From: Sphingomonadales bacterium
GTDB lineage: Bacteria > Pseudomonadota > Alphaproteobacteria > Sphingomonadales > Sphingomonadaceae
Assembly (NCBI GenBank): GCA_027491235.1
Contig: JAIXWO010000010.1
Location: 186,001-250,000 of the forward strand
Direction: 5' to 3'
Length of the DNA: 64,000 nucleotides
Positions 17,726 through 26,122 of this stretch are shown here, piece by piece. A program made the translations under genes and the position numbers. The stretch's first letter is position 1, and each line of letters opens with the position of its first letter. The notes beneath the pieces were generated by a model. It was not told the DNA's origin, ran no database searches, and was given only the letters and a program-made list of their open reading frames with translations.

Positions 17726-18910
17726 ATGGGTGTGGGCAATCAGGACCAGACGGCGTTTGAATTTCGTGGCGACTGGAAAGAGTTTTTTCCAATCGCGGCG
17801 AGCAATTTGTTGCTCACTTTAGTCACTCTGGGTGTCTATCGTTTCTGGGCGACCACGCGGGAACGGCGTTACTTCTGGAGCCAGACGCGCTTCATTGACG
17901 ATACGCTGGAATGGACGGGCACCGGCAAGGAACTGTTCCTTGGCTTCCTTATGGCCATTGTTGCGCTTATCGTCCCGGTCATCGGGCTGCAGTTCCTCAT
18001 TCAGGCGTTGATCCTGCAAGGGCAAACTGCGCTGGCAGGCGCGCTGGGCGTTGGTTTCTATTTCATCATTCTCTTCCTCGTCGGCTTCGCGACCTTCCGC
18101 GCGCTGCGCTATCGGCTGAGCCGGACGCACTGGCACGGCATTCGAGGTGGCAGCGAGGATCCCGGCTTTCGTTATGGCCTGTCCTATATCTGGAAAACAC
18201 TGGTGGGCGCGCTGGTGCTTGGCCTGTTGATCCCATGGTCGATGACATCATTGTGGGCCGACCGGTGGAACCAAATGAGCTTCGGCCCGCACCGTTTTGA
18301 AAGTGCACCCGAATGGGGCGGGCTGATGAAACGGTTTTTGCTGCTGTATCTCGTGCCTGTGGCCGCCGTCATTCTCGGCATTGTCACGGCCGTGTCCAGC
18401 GGGGGCGGCCCCGGCGGCCTAGGCGCGGTGGTCGGCCTGCTGGTAATCGCCTTCTACGTCGTGCTGCCGCTGCTCGCGCTTGGCTATTACGCGGCTTTCT
18501 TCCGCGAAGTCGTCGGCACGCTGAGCCTCACCACGATCAACTTCCAGTTTACCGCGCGCACCAAGGAATGGTTTCTGCTCTTCCTCGGCAATGCGGGATT
18601 GTACGTCCTTGCCCTCATCGCAGCGCTCATCCCGATTTCGGCGCTGGGCCTGTTCTCCGGTCTTGCAGACCTGCAACCGGGGCAAGACCCGTTTGCACAA
18701 AATCCGGGCCTGATTGCCGGCATGGTGCTGGCGCTGATCATTCCCATGAGCCTCGTCGGTCCGTTCATCCGCTATCGCAACTGGCGCTTTTTCATCCGCA
18801 ATCTGGAGGCGACCGGCGTGATTGATCTCGATCTGCTCACCCAGTCGCAGACAAAGGTGGGCAGCCATGGTGAAGGGCTGTTCGACGCGCTCGATATGGG
18901 TGCTATGTAG
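17726..18910 (+). CDS. DUF898 (YjgN-like) membrane protein
   Basis: 394 residues. The N-terminal FEFRGDWKEFFPI, followed by LVTLGVYRFWATTRERRYFW, is the DUF898/YjgN signature; six or more hydrophobic segments follow, and an aromatic-rich repeat of the same motif recurs in each half (the second near RWNQMSFGPHRFE). Function is not established; it is an inner-membrane protein. Six bases separate it from an M48 peptidase gene, and DUF898 and M48 genes often sit together, so a shared membrane-quality or peptidase role is plausible. Confidence 0.85.
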   Translation: MGVGNQDQTAFEFRGDWKEFFPIAASNLLLTLVTLGVYRFWATTRERRYFWSQTRFIDDTLEWTGTGKELFLGFLMAIVALIVPVIGLQFLIQALILQGQTALAGALGVGFYFIILFLVGFATFRALRYRLSRTHWHGIRGGSEDPGFRYGLSYIWKTLVGALVLGLLIPWSMTSLWADRWNQMSFGPHRFESAPEWGGLMKRFLLLYLVPVAAVILGIVTAVSSGGGPGGLGAVVGLLVIAFYVVLPLLALGYYAAFFREVVGTLSLTTINFQFTARTKEWFLLFLGNAGLYVLALIAALIPISALGLFSGLADLQPGQDPFAQNPGLIAGMVLALIIPMSLVGPFIRYRNWRFFIRNLEATGVIDLDLLTQSQTKVGSHGEGLFDALDMGAM

Positions 18911-18916
18911 CCCCGC

Positions 18917-19978
18917 ATGATCCCTGCTTGGCACTATAACGGACAGACGGCGACCCGCTATGAAGTTTACGCCGTCGCGCAGGAAGACGGCCTTTACCTC
19001 GATCTCGGTGACGGACGGTCGGACGTCGCACCTTGGGGCGATCTGTTCTGGATCGACAAGCGCGATGGCGCCTCTGTCTTCGGGCGCAAGGGCATAGACG
19101 GATGGCGCGTCGGCATTCCCCTGCCGATGACGGACCTGCTCGCTCGACGCCTGCCGCCGCAATCGCGCTATGGCGGGCTGGTCGACAAATTTGGCATCTG
19201 GCCCGCCGTTGCCGGGTTCACGGCGCTCTCCGCCGCTGTCGTCCTTGTCCTGTGGAAAGCACCTGACGTCGTCGCTCCGCTCGTCCCCATGTCGTGGGAA
19301 CAGAAAATGGGCGACGCCATGGTCGGCGATCTCGGCGGGCGCATCTGTGATGGCGCAGAAGGCCAGAAGGCGCTCGACGCGCTCGTCCGCCGCATCGACC
19401 CCAAGGCGTCGGAGCTGCGTGTGCGCATCGTCAATGTCGATATGGTCAATGCCGCCGCCTTGCCCGGCGGGCAGATCCTGATCTTCCGTGGCCTGTTGCA
19501 GGAAGCCAAAAACCCGGATGAACTCGCAGGCGTGCTTGGCCATGAAATCGGCCATGTCCGCAACCGCGATGTGATGCAGGCGCTGCTGCGGCAGATGGGC
19601 TTGAGCCTCTTGCTCGGTGGCGTCGGCGGGGATGTGGGCGGCGCCCTCAACTCGGCCATTTCAGCCAGCTATTCGCGCGCGGCAGAATCGCGGGCAGATG
19701 GGTACGCGATCAACCTGATGCGCACTGCCAACGTCTCTCCCCTGCCCACCGCAGGCTTCTTTGACCGGTTGGCGGAGGGTGAGCGTAAGCTCGGCAAAGG
19801 CGCCGTCGCCATGAGCTATATGTCCAGCCATCCGCTGTCGGATGAGCGGCGCAAAGTCTTCCTCGCCAGCGCGCGCAAAGGGGCGACCTATGCGCCCGCT
19901 GTCACGCCGCAACAATGGCGCGCCATCGTTGATGCCTGCGCCAATGACCCGGATGTGAAAGAAGGCGATCTGTTTTGA
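18917..19978 (+). CDS. M48-family zinc metallopeptidase
   Basis: 353 residues: an unusual N-terminal cytoplasmic-looking domain (1-90), one membrane segment at about 95-113, then an M48 peptidase domain with HEIGH at 209-213 and the third-ligand Glu in AAESRADGYA near 237. M48 enzymes (HtpX, LoiP, BepA relatives) degrade misfolded membrane or outer-membrane proteins; the single membrane anchor would place the active site in the periplasm. It lies between the DUF898 gene and a hydrolase gene whose TTG start overlaps its stop (TTGA). Confidence 0.9.
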   Translation: MIPAWHYNGQTATRYEVYAVAQEDGLYLDLGDGRSDVAPWGDLFWIDKRDGASVFGRKGIDGWRVGIPLPMTDLLARRLPPQSRYGGLVDKFGIWPAVAGFTALSAAVVLVLWKAPDVVAPLVPMSWEQKMGDAMVGDLGGRICDGAEGQKALDALVRRIDPKASELRVRIVNVDMVNAAALPGGQILIFRGLLQEAKNPDELAGVLGHEIGHVRNRDVMQALLRQMGLSLLLGGVGGDVGGALNSAISASYSRAAESRADGYAINLMRTANVSPLPTAGFFDRLAEGERKLGKGAVAMSYMSSHPLSDERRKVFLASARKGATYAPAVTPQQWRAIVDACANDPDVKEGDLF

Positions 19979-20730
19979 CCGAGGCACAATTGCCGCAATG
20001 GCTCCCCCGCGCAGACGGGCTGAAGCTCGCTGTCCGCCATCGCGCAGGCACAGCGGGCAAGCCGACCATTGTCTTCCTGCCCGGCTATGCGTCGGACATG
20101 CTGGGCAGCAAGGCGATCGCGCTTGATGCTTGGGCGGCGCGCCAAGGCCATGCCATGCTGCGGCTCGACTACTCGGGTTGCGGGGAAAGCGAAGGTGCCT
20201 TCGCCGACGGAACGCTTTCCATCTGGCGCGACGATGCTCTGTTCGCGGTCGACCAATTGGTGGACGGCCCTGTCCTTCTCGTCGGCTCCTCCATGGGCGG
20301 CTGGATCGCGCTGCTGATGGCGCAGGCTTTAGGCGCGCAGGCCGCCGCCTTAGTCGGCATCGCCGCCGCGCCGGACTTCACCATCTGGGGCTTTACGGAC
20401 GACGAGAAGGCGAAACTCCAGTCCGACGGAAAGCTGCTGCGCCCGTCCGACTATGGGCCCGAACCGATGCTGACGACGCACGGCTTCTGGAAATCAGGGC
20501 AGGACAATCTGCTGCTCGATAAGGGCATCGATTATGCAGGGCCCGTCCGCCTGTTGCAGGGGCAAAGCGATGAGGTTGTGCCCTGGAAGGTCGCCCTGCG
20601 CACCGCCGACGCGCTTCGTTCAGACGATGTGCAGGTGACTCTGATCAAAGATGGCGACCACCGCCTGTCGCGTGCGGCCGATATTGATCTGCTGATTGGA
20701 ACAGTGGCGACTTTGATGGAGACTTTGTGA
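19975..20730 (+). CDS. Alpha/beta hydrolase
   Basis: 251 residues with the alpha/beta-hydrolase core: an oxyanion segment (VFLPGYASDM), the nucleophile elbow GSSMGGW, an acidic residue in QGQSDEVVPW and the catalytic His in KDGDHRLSR. The serine elbow suggests an esterase, lipase or peptidase of unknown substrate. The start is a TTG overlapping the M48 stop, and its own stop overlaps the GTG start of the TPR gene, so the three are translationally coupled. No signal peptide is visible; cytoplasmic location is likely. Confidence 0.85.
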   Translation: MTEAQLPQWLPRADGLKLAVRHRAGTAGKPTIVFLPGYASDMLGSKAIALDAWAARQGHAMLRLDYSGCGESEGAFADGTLSIWRDDALFAVDQLVDGPVLLVGSSMGGWIALLMAQALGAQAAALVGIAAAPDFTIWGFTDDEKAKLQSDGKLLRPSDYGPEPMLTTHGFWKSGQDNLLLDKGIDYAGPVRLLQGQSDEVVPWKVALRTADALRSDDVQVTLIKDGDHRLSRAADIDLLIGTVATLMETL

Positions 20731-21497
20731 TCCTTTTCCCCCTGCTCGCCGCCGCCGCTGCGACTGTTGCCCCCGCCGCGGACCAAGCGCGCTTCAAAAC
20801 CTGTGTGGAGTTGGTCGACACCGATCCGCAGGCCGCGCTCGACAGCGCGGAGAAGTGGCGGATTGAGGGCGGTACTGTGCTTGCGCGCCAATGTCAGGGC
20901 CTCGCCTATGCCGCCCAGGCCCGCTGGCTGTCGGCCATGACCTCCTTCCAGCAGGCCGCCGAAGCCGCGCAACAGGCCAAGGACAACCGCGCCGCCACGC
21001 TCTGGGTGCAGGCCGCAAATTCGGCGCTGGCGGGCGGTGAGTTTGTGAAGGCGCGCAGCTTCATTGATGCCGCGTTGATTGAAGGGACCCTCAAAGGCCC
21101 CGAAGCCGGCGAAGCCCATCTCGACCGCGCCCGCGCGCTTGTCGCCGTGGGGGATTTGACCAAAGCCCGGACTGACCTCGACGCCGCGGCCAAGCTGGTG
21201 CCGCAAGACCCGCTGATCTGGCTGCTCTCGGCATCCCTCGCGCGGCGCACCGGTGATCTGGACCGTGCCCGCACCGACATTGCGGAGGCCGCCCGCCTCT
21301 CCCCCGATGATGCCTCCGTCGCGCTGGAGGCCGGCAATATCGCCGCCATGATGGGCAATGATGCCGCCGCCCGCACGGCCTGGGAGGCCGCCGTCAAGAT
21401 CGCGCCGGAAGGCCCGCAGGGCAAGGCCGCGGCGAAGGCGCTGGAACAATTTGGAACGCCTGCGCCTGTGACGCCGGGGCCTGCTGCTCCGCGTTGA
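20727..21497 (+). CDS. TPR-repeat protein, exported
   Basis: 256 residues. A short hydrophobic N-terminus (LFPLLAAAAATVAPA) looks like a signal peptide, so a periplasmic location is likely. The rest is made of Ala-rich helical pairs with TPR spacing, clearest at about 110-225. TPR proteins act as scaffolds. GTG start overlapping the hydrolase stop (GTGA). It is the last gene of the four-gene DUF898-M48-hydrolase-TPR string and is followed by a palindromic repeat that could end transcription. Confidence 0.8.
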   Translation: MILFPLLAAAAATVAPAADQARFKTCVELVDTDPQAALDSAEKWRIEGGTVLARQCQGLAYAAQARWLSAMTSFQQAAEAAQQAKDNRAATLWVQAANSALAGGEFVKARSFIDAALIEGTLKGPEAGEAHLDRARALVAVGDLTKARTDLDAAAKLVPQDPLIWLLSASLARRTGDLDRARTDIAEAARLSPDDASVALEAGNIAAMMGNDAAARTAWEAAVKIAPEGPQGKAAAKALEQFGTPAPVTPGPAAPR

Positions 21498-21527
21498 CGC
21501 TCAAGCATTGATCAGATCATCTGCTCC

Positions 21528-21612
21528 CGTTTGCCCTGAGCCTGTCGAAGGGCTGTCCTTTTTTGCTGCGGTGAACAGAAGGACAGTGCTTCGACAAGCT
21601 CAGCACAAACGG
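21528..21612. repeat. Palindromic REP-like repeat, probable bidirectional terminator
   Basis: Two inverted arms, CCGTTTGCCCTGAGCCTGTC... starting at 21528 and the matching ...GACAAGCTCAGCACAAACGG ending at 21612, enclose a TTTTTTGCTGCGGTGAAC centre. The core CTTCGACAGGCTCAG is a repeat sequence found widely in GC-rich bacterial genomes, sphingomonads among them. It stands between the convergent TPR gene and SIMPL gene, where the long stem and T run could stop both transcripts. Confidence 0.8.
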
Positions 21613-21627
21613 TGAAGGTTCAGAGCC

Positions 21628-22353
21628 TCAATCCAGATAAAAGTCGATCGTCGTGACCACACGAACCTTCTTGTAGGGCGAGTCCGCAACGCCATAGCCC
21701 GGCTGTTCGCCATCACGCGCGTCGATGGAGAAATAGCCTTGGCTGGCGGATTTGATGCCGCCTACGCCCGTGCCGCTGTCGCTGGCGAATTGCTCGGCAG
21801 ATTTGCGGGCGTCCTTGGTCGCCTCCGCCACCATTGCGGGCTTGATGTCATTGAGCTTGGTGAAGCTGAACGCGATGCCTGACCCTTCATCAAGCTGGAC
21901 GCCGCTGCGGACGAGATCAAACTGGCGCGCGACGGCCGCCTGCGCCTTCTTGATGTCCCCCGTGCGCAGTTGGAGCCGCTGGCGGATGGTGACGGTGTCC
22001 ATGCCGTTGTTGTTGAACTGGTTGACGCTGACGCCGCTGGGTTTCAGGTCCGCATCCGCAAAACCTGCGCTTTTGAAGAAGGCGCGGATCGCCGCCATGT
22101 CGGAATCGATGTCCGCCCGCGCGGCATCCAGCGTCGGCGCCTGCGCGGAATAGGCAATGGTCCACACCGCAAGGTCTGCCGTCACATTCTTCTCTGCCAA
22201 ACCGCGCACCGTGACTGATCGGTCCGCATTCTTTGCGCGCTTCAGCCCATCGCCCAGCAGGTAGCCGCCGAGGATCACGCCGACCGCCAAAACTCCGGCG
22301 GCGATCACGACAGGCTTACGGAGAATTTCGCGTGGTGCTTCAATGTCTGACAT
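21628..22353 (-). CDS. SIMPL-domain (DUF541) protein
   Basis: 241 residues with one N-terminal membrane segment (about 15-33, VVIAAGVLAVGVILGGYLL) and a periplasmic SIMPL/DUF541 domain starting at RSVTVRGLAEKNVTADLAVW, containing the typical SVNQFNNNG segment. SIMPL proteins form ring-like oligomers; roles proposed include envelope stress and oxidative-stress tolerance, but no biochemical function is settled. It diverges from gloA with a 97-base spacer. Confidence 0.88.
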   Translation of the reverse strand: MSDIEAPREILRKPVVIAAGVLAVGVILGGYLLGDGLKRAKNADRSVTVRGLAEKNVTADLAVWTIAYSAQAPTLDAARADIDSDMAAIRAFFKSAGFADADLKPSGVSVNQFNNNGMDTVTIRQRLQLRTGDIKKAQAAVARQFDLVRSGVQLDEGSGIAFSFTKLNDIKPAMVAEATKDARKSAEQFASDSGTGVGGIKSASQGYFSIDARDGEQPGYGVADSPYKKVRVVTTIDFYLD

Positions 22354-22450
22354 AAGTGCTTTCCCAGCTTTGAGTGTCGGCCTATTTTGTGACGACCTTT
22401 CGATGAACGCTCGATGAAGCGTTTCTTTTTATCGATGAACGGAGTTTTTA

Positions 22451-22870
22451 GTGATCAAGTATCTCCACACGATGATCCGCGTTTCTGATCCGGATGCAAC
22501 AATCAAATTCTTTGAATTGCTTGGCCTCAAAGAATTAAAGCGCATGTCCAACGACGCGGGTAAGTTCACGCTCATCTTCCTCGCCGCCCCCGGTGACGAA
22601 GAGGCGCAGGTGGAACTGACGCATAATTGGGGCGAGGCGGGCTATGATGAAGGCCGCAATTTCGGCCATCTCGCTTATGCCGTGTCCGATATTTACGAGA
22701 CTTGCCAACGTCTTATGGACGGTGGCGTGACGATCAACCGCCCGCCGCGCGATGGGCGCATGGCCTTTGTCCGCACGCCTGACAACATCTCGGTCGAATT
22801 GCTCCAGCATGGTGACGCGCTGCCTGTGGCCGAGCCTTGGGCGTCCATGCCCAACACGGGCAAGTGGTAA
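22451..22870 (+). CDS. gloA: Lactoylglutathione lyase (glyoxalase I)
   Basis: 139 residues of the vicinal-oxygen-chelate fold in two halves, beginning KYLHTMIRVSDPDATIKFFE. Metal ligands by family position are His in YLHTMIRV, the His in FGHLAYAVSD and the Glu in SVELLQ. It isomerises the methylglyoxal-glutathione hemithioacetal to S-lactoylglutathione. The GTG start has GGAG about seven bases upstream. gloB follows after four bases, so both steps of methylglyoxal detoxification are encoded together. Confidence 0.93.
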   Translation: MIKYLHTMIRVSDPDATIKFFELLGLKELKRMSNDAGKFTLIFLAAPGDEEAQVELTHNWGEAGYDEGRNFGHLAYAVSDIYETCQRLMDGGVTINRPPRDGRMAFVRTPDNISVELLQHGDALPVAEPWASMPNTGKW

Positions 22871-22874
22871 GGCC

Positions 22875-23603
22875 ATGACGCTTCAAATCGCCCGCATCCC
22901 CGTCCTCTCAGACAATTATGTCTGGCTCGCCCATGACCCGGCCTCGGGCGAGACAGCGGTGATCGACCCCGCTGTTGCCGAGCCGGTCCTCGCCGCCGCG
23001 GCCGAACGCGGCTGGACGATCACGCAGATCTGGAACACGCACTGGCACCCCGACCACACGGGCGGCAATGCGGAGATCAAGGCGGCGACCGGCTGCACGA
23101 TCACCGGCCCTGCGGCAGAAGCGGAGCGCATCCCGACCCTCGACGTGCAAGTGAGCGGCGGCGATGTGGTGACGCTTGGGGGCATCACGGCGCAGGTCAT
23201 CGACGTCCCCGCGCACACGGCAGGCCATATCGCGCTGCATATCCCGTCTGAGAAGGTGGTGTTCGTCGGCGATACGCTCTTCGCCATGGGCTGTGGTCGC
23301 CTGTTTGAAGGCACAGCCGAGCAGATGTTCACCAATATGCAGACGCTGGGCGCGCTGCCGCCGGAGACGGTCGTCTACTGCGCGCATGAATATACGCAGT
23401 CGAACGGGCGCTATGCCTTGGTCGCAGAACCCGACAATGCGGACATCGCCGCGCGCATGGCGCAGGTGGATGCGGCGCGCACCAACGGGGAACCAACGGT
23501 GCCGACAACGATTGCCCTAGAACGCGCGACCAACCCGTTCATGCGCGCCAAGGATGCCGCCGAACTCGCCGAGCGCCGCGCGGCTAAGGATGCGTTCAGG
23601 TAA
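22875..23603 (+). CDS. gloB: Hydroxyacylglutathione hydrolase (glyoxalase II)
   Basis: 242 residues of the metallo-beta-lactamase fold, metal motif THWHPDHTGG at 55-64, later ligands in PAHTAGHIA and GDTLF, and the C-terminal HEYTQSN region of glyoxalase II. It hydrolyses S-lactoylglutathione to D-lactate and glutathione. ATG 22875 stands four bases after the gloA stop; longer in-frame extensions overlap gloA and are not credible. Length is a little under the 250-258 usual for the family. Confidence 0.93.
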   Translation: MTLQIARIPVLSDNYVWLAHDPASGETAVIDPAVAEPVLAAAAERGWTITQIWNTHWHPDHTGGNAEIKAATGCTITGPAAEAERIPTLDVQVSGGDVVTLGGITAQVIDVPAHTAGHIALHIPSEKVVFVGDTLFAMGCGRLFEGTAEQMFTNMQTLGALPPETVVYCAHEYTQSNGRYALVAEPDNADIAARMAQVDAARTNGEPTVPTTIALERATNPFMRAKDAAELAERRAAKDAFR

Positions 23604-23646
23604 AAGTGGGCAGTTTCGCCCCCATATTGCCATCAGGAGAAGACCC

Positions 23647-24066
23647 ATGTCGAAAATGCTGATTGCGCTCCCCCTCCTCGCCCCGGCCCTCCTTCTGGCT
23701 ACCGGATGCGCGAACACGCCGCCGAGCCAATCCCAGCTCCGCGCCCAGGCGCGCGACGCGGCAAAGCTGGAAGAGACGCTGGCGGGCTACACCCCCGGCA
23801 AGCCCGTCAACTGCGTCGAAAACCGCGACCTGCGCGGGCCGGAAGCATATGGGGAGAACACCCTCCTTTTCCGCACCAGCCGCAAACTGATCTGGCGGAC
23901 AGAGACCAGAGGCTCCTGCGACGACATCAAACGCGGCGACGCCCTCATCACCCACCAATACTCCAGCCGCCTCTGCCAAGGCGACATCGCGCGCACGGCG
24001 GATTTGCGGGCGGGCTTCCAGACAGGGTCGTGCGTGATTGGGGAGTTTGTGCCGTATCGGAAGTGA
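23647..24066 (+). CDS. Hypothetical lipoprotein
   Basis: 139 residues. A signal peptide ends in the lipobox LLATGC, lipidated Cys21. The mature part holds two later cysteines and a CVENRDLRGPEAYGENTLLF segment that recurs in small sphingomonad lipoproteins of unknown function. AGGAGA about six bases before ATG 23647 decides the start. It follows the glyoxalase genes by 43 bases and is followed by a large palindromic repeat. No function assigned. Confidence 0.8.
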   Translation: MSKMLIALPLLAPALLLATGCANTPPSQSQLRAQARDAAKLEETLAGYTPGKPVNCVENRDLRGPEAYGENTLLFRTSRKLIWRTETRGSCDDIKRGDALITHQYSSRLCQGDIARTADLRAGFQTGSCVIGEFVPYRK

Positions 24067-24090
24067 GGGGGGGGGCAACGCAACATAAAT

Positions 24091-24260
24091 GCCTCTACGT
24101 CGCCCCGTGCTTGACACGGGGCTTGGCTTTGCGTGCACTTTGCCATTTGGCAAGATACCCGAATTGCTGAACCTTCGGGCCCAGTCGTAGCTGGCAACCA
24201 AGGGGCGGAAACTGACAGAAGTTGGCCCAGCCCCGTGTCACGCACGGGGCGACGTAGAGG
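24091..24260. repeat. 170-bp palindromic element (family A)
   Basis: Two outer arms are inverted repeats: GCCTCTACGTCGCCCCGTGC... from 24091 and ...CGGGGCGACGTAGAGG ending at 24260. Each arm is itself a hairpin (GCCCCGTG-loop-CACGGGGC), and the centre of about 95 bases is unique sequence. A close relative with shorter centre lies inside sufC at 33222-33310: 30 of the 32 left-arm bases agree. It occupies nearly the whole gap between the lipoprotein gene and the acyl-CoA synthetase gene and could end both convergent transcripts. Confidence 0.85.
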
Positions 24261-24286
24261 GTCTCCGCGTTTCCGCGCGAGACCAA

Positions 24287-26074
24287 CTACCCCTTATACA
24301 ACCCGTCGATCCGCTCGCCATAAACCTGCCGGATCACATGCCGCCTGATCTTCAAACTCGGCGTCAGCATCTCGTTGTCGGTCGTGAAGGCATCGGGCGT
24401 CAGAGTGATCTTACGCACCTTCTCGGTGGTCGCGACCTGCGTGTTCACCCGGTCCACCGCGGCCATGATGGCGGTGCGGAAAGCGGGGAGATCGCACAGG
24501 GCCTTTAGGTCATAAGGCTCGCCATTGGTCTGCGCCCATTCAATCGCCCATTCGGGGTCGGGGATGATCAGACCGACAAGGTGCGGGCGCTTATCGCCGG
24601 AGACCATCGCCTGGAAAATCTCGGGCTGGAGCGTGAGCATGCCTTCCACCTTTTGCGGAGAGACATTTTCGCCCTTATCGTTGACGATGATGTCCTTCTT
24701 GCGGTCGGTGATTTTGATGCGGCCTTTCTCATCAATCTCGCCAATATCGCCGGTGTGGAGCCAGCCATTTTGGATGGCGCGCGCGGTTTCTGCCTCGTTG
24801 CGCCAATAGCCGTGCATGACGAGTTCACCGCGGACGAGGATTTCGCCATCGTCGGCAATCTTCACTTCCACATTTTTTAGCGGCGGGCCGACGGTGTCCA
24901 TCTTCAGCCCGACCTTGGGCCGGTTGCAGGAGATGACCGGTGCAGCCTCGGTCTGGCCATAGCCTTGCAGCATGGTGAGGCCGACGGCGTGGAAGAACAC
25001 GCCAATTTCCGGATTGAGCGGCGCGCCGCCCGAGACCATCGCCTTCAGCCGTCCGCCAAAGCGTTGCTGGATTTTGGGACGCAAGGTGCGGTTGAGCAGC
25101 GCGTTCATCGGCCGGTCCCAAATGGGCATGCCGCCCGCGAGATCCTTCGCCCCAAGGCTGAGCGCGCGGTTGAGGAGAAGCTGGACGACCTTGCCCTGCT
25201 TTTCCATCTGCTTGAGGATACGGGCGCGCAGCACTTCAAACAGGCGCGGCACGACGACCATCAGCGTCGGGCGCACTTCCTCAATATTGGAGGCGAGCTT
25301 TTCGATGCCTTCGGAATAATAGATCTGGGCCCCCAGACCGACGGGGAAGTGTTGGCCGCCGCTATGTTCATACGCGTGGGAAAGCGGCAGGAAGGAGAGG
25401 AACACTTCCTCATCCCAGCCAAAGTCTTCGGTGATGACTTCGACACAACCTTCGACATTGCACAGGATGGCGCCGTGATGTTGCTGCACCCCGCGTGGCG
25501 CACCGCCGGTGCCGCTGGTGTAGATAAGGCAGGCAAGGTCTTCGCGCTTGAAGGTCGCAGCGGCAGCGCAGGCGTCCACATCGGCCGCCTTGCCGACCAT
25601 CGCATCCCAGCTGTGGATGGCAACGCCGGTCGACTGGCCGACGCGCAACTCTTCAATCCCGATCAGGTGATGCGCGCGTGTGGCGCGCAGGGCTGCGGGC
25701 ATGACCGACTGGGCGAGCTTGTTCGTTGAAACAACAATCGCGCTGGCGCCGGCATCCTCAATGATGTGCTGGTGATCGCGCTCCGTATTGGTGGTGTAGG
25801 TCGGCACAGTGACGCAGCCTGCAGCCATAATGCCCAGATCTGCGATGAACCATTCAGGCCGGTTTTCGGACACGAGCATCACGCGGTCCCCGGGTTCCAG
25901 CCCGATGTCTTTTAGCGACTGCGCAAAGGAGGCGACCTGCTGCGCCGTTTCCGCCCAGCTGATCGACTGCCAGCTGCCGCCCTTCTTCGCCCAAAGGAAC
26001 GGGGCATCCCCCTGTTCCTTTGCCCGCGTGAAAAACATCGTCACCAAATTCGGGAAATGCTCAAATTCGCGCAT
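24287..26074 (-). CDS. Long-chain acyl-CoA synthetase (AMP-forming)
   Basis: 595 residues of the ANL superfamily: P-loop-like LIYTSGTGGAPRG, the A5 motif MLQGYGQTEAAPV, A7 HTGDIGEID, A8 GRIKITDRKKD and a C-terminal Lys region (SLKIRRHVI). It loads fatty acids onto CoA through an acyl-AMP at the membrane. The YTSGTGG form has Gly where most members have Thr/Ser. GCAGGAG nine bases upstream favours ATG 26074; two upstream codons (26083 ATG, 26098 TTG) are alternatives. Long-chain fatty acid specificity is by overall similarity (FAA1/FadD15-like) only. Confidence 0.9.
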   Translation of the reverse strand: MREFEHFPNLVTMFFTRAKEQGDAPFLWAKKGGSWQSISWAETAQQVASFAQSLKDIGLEPGDRVMLVSENRPEWFIADLGIMAAGCVTVPTYTTNTERDHQHIIEDAGASAIVVSTNKLAQSVMPAALRATRAHHLIGIEELRVGQSTGVAIHSWDAMVGKAADVDACAAAATFKREDLACLIYTSGTGGAPRGVQQHHGAILCNVEGCVEVITEDFGWDEEVFLSFLPLSHAYEHSGGQHFPVGLGAQIYYSEGIEKLASNIEEVRPTLMVVVPRLFEVLRARILKQMEKQGKVVQLLLNRALSLGAKDLAGGMPIWDRPMNALLNRTLRPKIQQRFGGRLKAMVSGGAPLNPEIGVFFHAVGLTMLQGYGQTEAAPVISCNRPKVGLKMDTVGPPLKNVEVKIADDGEILVRGELVMHGYWRNEAETARAIQNGWLHTGDIGEIDEKGRIKITDRKKDIIVNDKGENVSPQKVEGMLTLQPEIFQAMVSGDKRPHLVGLIIPDPEWAIEWAQTNGEPYDLKALCDLPAFRTAIMAAVDRVNTQVATTEKVRKITLTPDAFTTDNEMLTPSLKIRRHVIRQVYGERIDGLYKG

Positions 26075-26122
26075 GTGCCCCATCTCCTGCAAACCCAAAT
26101 GCGAGGCCGGGTCTAACGCCCG

